This document shows, in pieces, positions 56,162 to 64,000 of a DNA stretch of 64,000 nucleotides; position 1 is the first letter of the stretch; every line of letters starts with the position of its first letter. Origin of the DNA: Pomphorhynchus laevis (taxonomy: Eukaryota; Acanthocephala; Palaeacanthocephala; Echinorhynchida; Pomphorhynchidae); NCBI GenBank assembly GCA_012934845.2, contig WNNJ02003642.1:62001-126000 (forward strand), read 5' to 3'. A program made the position numbers and the translations under genes. Below the pieces are notes generated by a model. It did no database searches, had not been told where the DNA came from, and saw only the letters and a list, made by a program, of their open reading frames with translations.

Positions 56162-57229
56162 TTTATATGCACCCCGATTCCTGATACATTCCACTTCTGT
56201 AATGAATATTATCAGTTAATATAAATTGCGAAAATTATTTTGTATTTTAAAGATGTTTCTTAATTTTGGCTACCATTTATGCTTTAACCATTTTGTTAAT
56301 ATTTATTATTTGGACCGTTTTGAAAACATTTCAGATAGAGAATGAATTCATTGAAAGATACAATTGCCACAAAATTTCAAGAATTGTCATTTTTTATAAC
56401 TAATCATTATCACCCAGGCATTCATTTTAAACCTCGTTTAAAGGTACTGTATTTTATTAAAATGATTATATTCGAATAGTTTTTTCTCACAACATTATTT
56501 ATAATTATTAGTACATGTCATAGCTATAGGGATGTATTAATCATTCACAAAAATACAAATTAATGTACAAGATAAAAATCATTCATTATAGATTTATTAA
56601 GACTATGGGTACCGCAGCAACCAACATCTTGGCTAATTGCGAATCCATCTCTTTATATTATATTTAAATTAGTTTATTATTTGCACAACGATATCAGCTG
56701 GAAGTCGATTTCAAACATTCACCACTCGATGGGACAGTCGGAAATGACGAGAGTATTTTCCGTGTTCATGCACTACTAATACTTTCGAGTGCCGTCTACG
56801 TCCCACCCGACATTGAGTTCAATTATATTTGCTGGAAATTTTCCATCTTCATTTACTAGTTGATATTTAGCTAGAAAGTCGAAAATAAGGAACCTTTCAC
56901 GCACTGTCAGTAAATTCGAACTTTTTAATCTTGTTTCAGGGGAAAGAGATCGTATATGCGGACATTTGATTTCGTAAATCACGCGTACACGGAAAGACTT
57001 TTGGCAACACATGTTATAATATCGGTCTTATAAATCATTATATAAACGTACAACACAAAAACGGGAGATGGAACTTTAAACAATTTTTGACAATTTTCCG
57101 AAATAGATATACATATGTAATTGATGATTATTAAAAAATTAATTTAATATAAGGTTAAATAATCCTTTCAACAAATTAATAGAAGTAAAGATAATATTGA
57201 TTTTTCTACTTATAATATATTCCATTCTT
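56162..57229. other. AT-rich intergenic sequence
   Basis: No supported gene. The stretch 56690-57010 is a little less AT-rich and holds a minus frame (56776-57012, 78 codons, LRVIYEIKCPHIRS-like start) without a recognised domain; it may be an exon or relic. Nothing else is seen. Confidence 0.35.
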
Positions 57230-58035
57230 CAGCCGCTTTGTTCTTGAGAGGGCTCAGCCGCTCCCTCACGTATGTTCTTTAACGACCTGCCGATCTTCTT
57301 TCTCACTGTTCACTGTCTTATACTCCTTATTTTGTTCTTGGTGACTTAAACATTCGTCTTGATCATATAGCTGACTCTGACTCTATCACTCTAAGCCTTA
57401 TCACTCTTAGCCTTTTCGCCAATTTTCCAAAATCCGTAATCCTATCCCTACAACGAATAATCAACACCGCCGTTCGAGTGCTCTTTCGTCACTCTAAGCT
57501 TGACTCTGATTCTATCACTAAGCCTTATCCCTCTTAGCCTTTTCGCCAATTCTCCAAAATCCGTAATCCTACTCCGACAACAAATAATCAACTCCGTCGT
57601 TCGAGTGCTCTTTCGTCTCCGTCGCTTCGACCACACATCCACAAATTTTGACCAACTCTCCTGGGCCACCATCCACATCCGCATCAAACTCCGCCGTCTT
57701 CTCGTAACTTTTCGTCTCATCGCTGTCGGCTCCCCATCGTTCATCAACCTTCCTTTCTTATACGACACTCGCCCACCTCGCTATCGCTGCGTTCCCGTCA
57801 AACCCACATAGTCCACGTTCCCAATTACTCCAACAACTACGATCTCCGATCCTTCCTCGTCGCCGCCTCACTCGCCTGGAATCAACTCCCTCTCGACGTC
57901 CGCCGAGCTCCCTCCTTTATCACATTCAAACACCTCCTCCGTTCACACCTTCTCGACACATGATTTACATTTTTGTTTTGTTGTGGTCATGTAAGCGTGC
58001 GCTGGCACGCATTTGCCACGTTAAAATAAATCCTT
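57230..58035 (+). mobile_element. L2-like LINE, deleted and internally duplicated copy
   Basis: 57260-57385 is endonuclease sequence (DLLSHCSLSYTPYFVLGDLN). It jumps directly to the C-terminal part of ORF2, which occurs twice in part: about 57398-57490 and 57533-57620 both carry CTTAGCCTTTTCGCCAATT and CGTTCGAGTGCTCTTTCGTC. The second unit continues to the ORF2 end (AASLAWNQLPLDVRRAPSF) and the 3' hairpin at 57995-58010. The whole RT is deleted. Confidence 0.8.
57995..58010 (+). promoter_or_regulatory. 3'-terminal hairpin of the L2-like LINE
   Basis: Same 16-base hairpin as at 56120-56135, again followed by ATTTGCCACGTTAAAATAAA. Confidence 0.7.
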
Positions 58036-58519
58036 TTTTTAAAGCAATGCGATAAATTCCAGTGAATTTCCTAGCTGATGTAAATATAATTTTTCAAGGA
58101 TATTTATGCATAAAGGGTTTTAGTCATACCTTAAAATAACAAACCATCTTTAGATTCATTTATGCATTCAACTCTAGAAGAGTTTATTGGATGATATTCA
58201 TTTACATCGCCTATATTCATAATCTTCGGGATGTTATTACTGACCTACATTGCTGTTTTCAACATCCTTTGATCATCCGTCAATGTAAGTTCGTTAATAG
58301 ACTAGAAATCATTACAACATGACAAAATATAAGCAAGTAACAATGCGCTCTAACTTATCATGCCCTAACGTTTTTATAAAAATCAAAAAGGTTTAATAAA
58401 AATAAAAAAATAAGGGTTTTATTAATAACTATATAACCGATAAAAACTTAAGAAACATAAACATGCAAAAGACAACTTTAAATAGAAGCCGTTCACGACG
58501 TGTATTTTGAAATCTTCAA
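58036..58519. other. AT-rich spacer
   Basis: No gene or repeat is recognised between the L2-like copy and the next LINE. Confidence 0.4.
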
Positions 58520-58886
58520 CTTATATTCACGGCCTCAGGTCCAGAGGGATCTGAGCCCCTTGGCCGCACCAGCGCACCGCCCTCTGACTGAACCATTCGT
58601 TGTCTCTCACACACCTAAGAGTCCAGTCAAGGCGGACTATGGTTGGTAATCTCGAAATGAGAAGCTTGAGAAACCGTAGTCTTTGTTCTGGGGAACGTCC
58701 TCGTGAGAAGAAGACTAATCCCGAGATAGCCCAAGTACCCCAGAGGCGCACTTGGGTTATCCCATTCAATTACAGATGCTAGGCCCGTTTCAGAGCCCAC
58801 CTAGCTTTCTTCAGGATACGTTTAAGTCTATCCATGTCAGCTTTCGCCGACTAATTCACCGTAACAATGAACCCCAGATATTTTAC

Positions 58887-61026
58887 TCAACTCGTGAATA
58901 TGGGGAGTGGTTGATGCTCTAAAATGGAGGAGAGTGCAGAGAGTGCTAGTCTCTTAAGTTTCTTTTTGGTAACAGGAACGCCATGAAAGGCTACCATCTG
59001 CGATTTAGAGGAGTTTAAAATAAGATTGGATGGAGGCAACTGATCTTTTAATCTTAAAAAGAAACGGCTGACGTCAGAGATTAAATCTTTGCATCTACGT
59101 CCAGAGAACAAGGCTGTGGTATCATCAGCATATAGCACTAGATGTTGATCACGTTTAAAATTCTTGAATAGTACAATGGATGCGGCAAGATATAAGATAG
59201 GAGAAAGTGGGGATCCTTAAGGTACACCCGAAATAGGGTAGAAATGACGCGCATCAGGGTCGTCTTCATAATAGAACCGCTTGGTGTACAACAATATCTC
59301 CACCCTGTTAACAATTCTCGCAGGCAACCCGAGGGACCTGTGAGAAGAGATAACGAAGGGAATGGAGATCCTGTCAAATGCAGCTGAAAAATAAAAAAAA
59401 ACAGCTACAGCAAGCTGATAACTATTATCCTGACAAAACTGATGCACTTCACCAATTGCTGAATGGACCGAGCGCCCTTTGACAAGCCCATGAAAACTCG
59501 ATGGGATCAAATTACGCCTACATATATGAACGCGGATTCTGCGCGCAAGCGCTTTCTCGTAGATGGATATAAGTGCGTTTTGAATCGAGATGGGCCGCAG
59601 ATCTTTAAGACAAGTAATTAATCTCTTTTTAGGTAAAAAAACTCGACGGCTGATGTTGATGTCCGCTATGTCGGACAGGGAGGCTAATAGCATGGTGATG
59701 GCGACCTCCTTTCTCTGACTGTATGTCAAAAACTAACAGACCCTAGTGGAGAGTGACGCGTGGGTTCTGCAGATGCCGGAAGTGGCTTACAGGAGTCAAG
59801 TATATCTGTGAGAGATAGATCCCTACTTATGAAGTTACACAAAGGTGGGGTTGGTTGGGTAAATTGAGTGGCTCCATAATTATGTAAGGATAGTGACTGA
59901 ACTAAAACTTTGTCAAGACCTATGCTACCAATCCAAACCAGGGCTCTATCCTTTCAGCACACAAACTTCTCTTTCTTGAATATCTACCAGAAGGAAGCCT
60001 GAGAAGGGTTTAGATGAGCAACGCTTGCCCTATCCCTGCTCATCTGGAGCCTATATATAGAGCTCCAATATTCATTCAAGAGGATCTGTCTGGCGGAAAC
60101 AGAGAGATTGAAAATGTTTAACATTTTAGCTAGGACCTTGAGCTTTGTTGGAGTAGGATTGTATATTCGACCTTTATAGGTAGTCGAAAGGATCGCGGTA
60201 GCTTGCGATGAGAGGTAGAAATTAAATTCGGTCAAACTCTCAATTCCAATTCTAAGGAAGAGTTAGATAGCTGCCTGAAAGAAGGCCACTCTAACAGGGT
60301 CAAAGTGAAACCTTATTCTAAGCAACGTATCGTCCTCTAGCCGCCAGCGAATTAGGTCATGAGAGGTGGTCTGTTGTTGACGCGACTGCTCAGTGCAAAT
60401 GGGTTTCAACAGCCACATCTTATGTAGCAGTAATATGTCGAGGAGAGAATTTGTTGTAGAGCAATGAAAGGTGGGGGAAGGTGGTTTATGAATAAGATAG
60501 TCGATCCTTGCTCTGCGGAGTGCTGCATTAATCCAACGACCAGTTCTGTCGTTAAAGTCACCAAGTAACATGTCATAACCGCTCCCCAATATTTGATCCA
60601 GGAGGTCACGGTTCTTGTGAATTTCTCCTGGCCGAATATAGACATTGGCTATGCTTATACGCTTACCGTTCTTACAAAGTGATATAGCTAAACAATATAG
60701 AGATGGGCAAGAGTAGTTTAATAGGAGGGATGATCTTAAAGAGCTTTTCACTTGGGTTAAAAGACCTTGAGATGAAGAGGAGTGAGGGGGTTATAAGGAA
60801 TAAAGTGGGTGTAGATGTGCTTAGGGATAAATCGAGTAATATCCTGTGGGAGACGGATATACCGCGTCTTCTGAAGGACTATAACTTCTGCATCTCTACC
60901 AGATAGAAGGCTAAGGGCGGAAGCACCTCTCGAATTCCATTGAAGGATATTCAGTGAAAAAAAACCATTGATTACTTCCCATTGCGTAAGTGTTACCGAA
61001 GTGGGACGCCATCCACCTAGTCGCAA
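58887..61026 (-). pseudogene. I/Jockey-like LINE ORF2 (endonuclease + RT)
   Basis: Pieces in order on the minus strand: 61026-60757 endonuclease start (FSLNILQWNSRGASALSLLS, DAEVIVLQKTR), 60751-60263 (IANVYIRPGEIHKNR, DMLLGDFNDRTGRWINAALR, TTSHDLIRWRLED), 60235-59984 linker, 59729-59217 RT (SQRKEVAITMLLASLSDIA, DLRPISIQNALISIYEKALA, LVKGRSVHSAI, FSAAFDRISIPFVI), then 59138-58887 (LYADDTTALFSGRRCKDLIS, NLILNSSKSQMVAFHG). The GDFN and YADD catalytic motifs are retained; the first Asp position of the RT reads YFSAAFD here against DFSAAFD in the 17.7-kb copy. Several frameshifts and stops separate the pieces. Confidence 0.85.
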
Positions 61027-61250
61027 CTAGAGGCGGAAAGGTCGCCTTTACCGCTTCCCGTCACGACAAATGGAGTCGCTTGCCCAAGGGCGATATCTTC
61101 ATTTCCCTCGTTAGCCATAGCCCAGATCGAATCCTTCCGAGCAAGCTTCAGAGCGGCTATGATCAGCGCTGACCCGATTCGTTTCGTAGATTTTGATGGC
61201 TTCTTAATATTGTTTGTCTTCCCAGAAGGAGAAGAACGGAAAGATTCCGC

Positions 61251-62223
61251 TTATTGACCCACCAATTTTTGGACCAATTTTTCAAGTTGAATCATTGATG
61301 TCTGATTCTGCATTTCAATAAGTTTCAGGATTTCCGTATCCATCATCCTGACGTCTTTCTTGTTAGACGAGACAGCTTCCACGAAGCTGGTCGGATTTGA
61401 TGTCACACTCCTGTGTCTCTTTTGGTACGCCTTAAAGATTTTACACTTTTTTGACCATGCGGGGTGCTCACCACCTGCAGTTTGCGCAAAATGGCTTACT
61501 TTCGCACTTCTCAGGATGTATAGCAGTTGTACCACACACGCCGCACTTATGTGGTAAAGAACATCCAGTGGACCAATGCCCCCACTGATGACAATTGTTG
61601 CAGTGAGGGTACGTTAGTGAGTCGGTTTTGATGATAGAAAACCTCAAATTATACCCCATAAAAGGATTGCATGTCGAAATCGATAGTTTTAGAGCTTCAT
61701 CAACCGGGGCATTGCAGAACGCCACGGGAATGGGGAAGCCTTTAATCCCTTTTATAAAGCGCACGTTAGAGATTTTGTAATCAGTTTCTAGGGCTGATAT
61801 ATCTTCTTCTGAAATGTATGTGGGCATATTATTTATCTTTATTGTTGCCAGGATTGGTTTGGAAGCAATTATACCTTGTTCCGAATGCTCTTTTTTAAAG
61901 TAGTCGACGTACGACATTGCGAGATCAGGAGTGCAGAATGAGATTTTAATCTCAGATTCATAATATTTAATCGCATTGAACAATATCCTTTTTTAAATCG
62001 ATCGGCAAAGCCTCTTATAAAAACATTAAACATGTTCTGCCGTTTCCAGAGGCACCAAAAGTCTGATAATCACCAGGTTGGATAATTTTGGTACCGGGGA
62101 GAGTTCACCCTCCGGAATATATTCAAGAGAAGGTAAATCTCCACTTACCTCGTTTATTGCATTGGCAGAAAAATTAGTTTTCATTGAGTTCTTTGAACGC
62201 TCCGACATGCTAAATTTACTCAT
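61251..62223 (-). pseudogene. I/Jockey-like LINE ORF1 (CCHC protein)
   Basis: The N-terminal piece 62223-62026 has PEGELSPVPKLSNLVIIRLL. The main piece 61983-61468 has IKISFCTPDLAMSYVDYF, ILATIKINNMPTYISEED, NPFMGYNLRFSIIKTD and zinc knuckles CNNCHQWGHWSTGC and CGVCGTTAIHPEKC. The C-terminal piece 61535-61251 continues with HPAWSKKCKIFKAYQKRH and a polar tail. Two frameshifts divide it. Same architecture as 31255-32513 and 62499-63485. Confidence 0.85.
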
Positions 62224-62226
62224 TTT

Positions 62227-62342
62227 TCCTTAAAAATGAAATTTGATTTCTATATTTCTGGTAAATGATAATAAAAATCTACTGTTACTAAATAAATTAC
62301 AATGCGCATTAACTAATCATACAATAGAGCACGGTGAAAAAA
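62227..62342. other. spacer between two head-to-head LINEs
   Basis: About 115 AT-rich bases separate the 5' ends of the minus and plus copies. It probably includes the short 5' UTRs of both. Confidence 0.4.
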
Positions 62343-62498
62343 TGCTAAAATATTCAAAAAAAGTGCACGAGCGAACAAATTGTCGGACTATCAAACAATG
62401 TTCAATTTCAAGCAAATTCTAACAGAATTCCAACCGAAAAAGAGGTTTGTACTGGATGCTCTTCTACTCAAAGTCACAGCGATAAGGTCAGTAATGTT

Positions 62499-63485
62499 TT
62501 GTTATCTTCAGGCGATGGGGAGGTGCTTCCTCCCATCCCTAGAAAGAAGAAGTTGAGTTTAATTAAAGTAACAAGACCTATAGAAAGGGATCAACTATAC
62601 AATAAATTTCTGAGAAATTTCTCGCTTCTATATAAGAACAGGATTTTATTTAATTCTGTAAAGATACACCCCTCCGAGGTGAAAATTTCTTTTGTAACAT
62701 CTGATCTCGCAATGAAATACGCGGAATATTTTTCCGAGAATCTTAAAGAATTCGGTGAACTTACCATAAAGCCTATCCTGGCTTCGATCAAAGTTACCAA
62801 TCTACCATGTTCAATGGATGAAGATGACAAGCAATCGTTTATGGTAACCTTCAAAGTTTCTAGTCTGAGACCAATTGTGGGTAGGGGCGGGAACCCTATA
62901 TCGGTTGGCTTTTGTAGTGCGCCAGTGGAGTTAGCTGAAACTCTATCAAAATCATCATCCAACCCGTTTATGGGGTTCAACATTCGGTTCTCAATAACCG
63001 AAATAGACGAATTAACCTACCCGACTGCAGCCGATGTCATAAATGGGGTCACTGGGCTTCCAGCTGCAGTTGGATCCCTACATGTGGTTTCTGCGGATCA
63101 GCCTCTTGTCGATCTCTGTCGTCGAATAACCGTTGCTCGCCCCCCCCCGATCATGTTCAAACTTCGGGGGAGCCATCCTGCATGGCGCAGGAGCTGCAGT
63201 AAGTTCAAGGCGTACAGAAGCCTTTTTATTCGTCCGGTTAAACCTACAACTTCCTTCTCTTGTGTGGCCGCAACGCGCATGAACGACTCAGAGATATCCC
63301 GGTTGATGGATATAAAGATAGCAGAGTCGCATAGAAGGTTGGAAAACTTTATACTAATGGCTGTGGGTGCTATCAACACGAATCCCACGAATCCAGTGGC
63401 ATATGTTCTTTCAGAGTCAAAAAAGAGAGGGGCTTCGGCCCACGCCGTCCCCCGATCAAGATCGGGAAGCTTATTCGACGTATGA
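62499..63485 (+). pseudogene. I/Jockey-like LINE ORF1 (CCHC protein)
   Basis: Open for 328 codons, though the true N-terminus probably lay near 62366 and is out of frame or has lost its ATG. It reads GEVLPPIPRKKKLSLIKVTR, VKISFVTSDLAMKYAEYF, ILASIKVTNLPCSMDEDD, SNPFMGFNIRFSITEIDELT, then HPAWRRSCSKFKAYRSLF. In the zinc-knuckle region (about 63020-63170) the expected CxxC spacing is lost in this frame (TAADVINGVTGLPAAVGS), while the neighbouring frame carries it: a pair of compensating frameshifts. So the protein is open but lacks its knuckles. Confidence 0.8.
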
Positions 63486-63614
63486 CTAAGGGAAATGATG
63501 ATATTGCCCATGGGCAAGTACCTTCCCTGGAAGGGGCTAGTGGTGGGAAGGGTAACCTTCCTGCACCTAGCTCTGTCTAGGTAGGCAATCCCCGATCTAA
63601 CTAATCCATAACAA

Positions 63615-64000
63615 TGCAGAGTACTCGTGAGCCTTTTTCACTGACTATCCTTCAGTGGAACTCGGGAGGTGCTTCCGCCCTTAGACTTCTATCTGGTAAA
63701 GATGCAGATGTTATAGTCCTTCATGAGACGCGGTCTATCCGTCTCCCCCGGGACATTACTCGATTTATCCCAAAGCATATCTGTTCACACTATACTCCGT
63801 ACATAACCCCACCTCACTCCTCTTCATTTCAAGGACTCTTGACCTTAGTTAAGTGCTCCTTAAGGTCCTCCCTCCTATTAAACTACTCATGTTCAGCCCT
63901 TTCTTGTTTAGTAGTTTCACTCAGTAAGAACGGTAAACGCATAAGTCTAGCCAATGTCTACATCTGTCCAGGGAAAATTCACAAGAACCGTGACCTCCTG
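63615..64000 (+). CDS. I/Jockey-like LINE ORF2, N-terminal part
   Basis: From ATG 63615: MQSTREPFSLTILQWNSGGA, then RLLSGKDADVIVLHETRSIR, LVKCSLRSSLLLNYSC and SKNGKRISLANVYICPGKIH. This is the AP endonuclease start, open to the window end. It aligns with 32545-32940, where the frame is broken. It begins about 130 bases after the ORF1 stop. Confidence 0.75.

Larger units (their letters stand above)
58520..62226 (-). mobile_element. I/Jockey-like LINE, near full length
   Basis: About 3.7 kb, minus strand: ORF1 (62223-61251), ORF2 (about 61026-58887) and a 3' region to 58520 that matches the truncated copies at 17041 and 53095. All expected parts (zinc-knuckle ORF1, AP endonuclease, RT) are present, but the frame is broken about seven or more times, so it is dead. 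Its 5' end faces the 5' end of the plus copy at 62.3 kb. Confidence 0.85.
62343..64000 (+). mobile_element. I/Jockey-like LINE, cut by the window end
   Basis: Plus-strand copy. GTGCACGAGCGAACAAATTG at about 62366 corresponds to the ORF1 start GTGCACAAGTGAAAACG of the 31-kb copy. ORF1 runs to about 63485 and ORF2 begins at 63615 and is still within the endonuclease at base 64000. What can be seen is in better condition than its neighbour. Confidence 0.85.

Noticed and set aside
1-64000. CRISPR arrays, rRNA, bacterial operons
   Set aside because: The sequence is eukaryotic. The tandem repeats present are minisatellites and transposon-derived, without regular spacers.

Overview
The window is a eukaryotic, strongly AT-rich, transposon-dense stretch. 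Gene density is very low, introns are short with GTAAGT-type donors, and the mobile elements (Penelope-like, L2/CR1-like and I/Jockey-like LINEs, a Merlin-like transposase relic, an LTR relic) are typical of arthropods. An insect, perhaps an ant or other hymenopteran, is my inference; nothing in the sequence proves the species. Almost every good open frame belongs to a mobile element. Only one host gene is well supported: a minus-strand CUB-domain gene with three phase-compatible exons (28017-28170, 27118-27341, 25007-25117). A second possible host exon lies at 14762-15073.

Layout. 1-9.0 kb: a minus-strand Penelope-like element (PLE) with an N-terminal GIY-YIG nuclease, split by an almost full-length minus-strand L2-like LINE (4464-8811) flanked by the 7-bp duplication CGTATTA. 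9.2-9.5 kb: Merlin-like transposase relic. 10-16.5 kb: a swarm of fragments of the PLE 3' tail in the same orientation, some nearly identical, mixed with other AT-rich repeats. 17-20 kb: the 3' end of an I/Jockey-like LINE, a small minisatellite, and a tandemly duplicated fossil piece of a Gypsy-like LTR element. 22-25 kb: an old non-LTR reverse-transcriptase relic, a short repeat patch and an L2-like fragment. 25-28.2 kb: the CUB gene. 28.3-31.2 kb: a PLE fragment and two fold-back elements. 31.2-37.5 kb: an I/Jockey-like LINE, truncated inside ORF2, joined to a nearly intact CR1-group LINE. 40.4-44.0 kb: the best PLE copy, plus strand, with an uninterrupted reverse-transcriptase frame and terminal inverted repeats of about 200 bp. 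44-53 kb: AT-rich sequence with many short perfect palindromes. 53.1-58.0 kb: L2-like copies. 58.5-64 kb: two I/Jockey-like LINEs arranged head to head, the second running off the window.

The most interesting system is the PLE. Its domain order, GIY-YIG nuclease first and reverse transcriptase second, is the reverse of the classical Penelope order and matches the permuted Naiad-type clade known from invertebrates. Its 3' region carries a conserved fold with a hammerhead-like layout, and its ends have been scattered as at least eight short non-coding derivatives. The L2-like LINE family has a 3'-terminal hairpin whose sequence differs between copies while base pairing is kept, which points to selection on the RNA fold.
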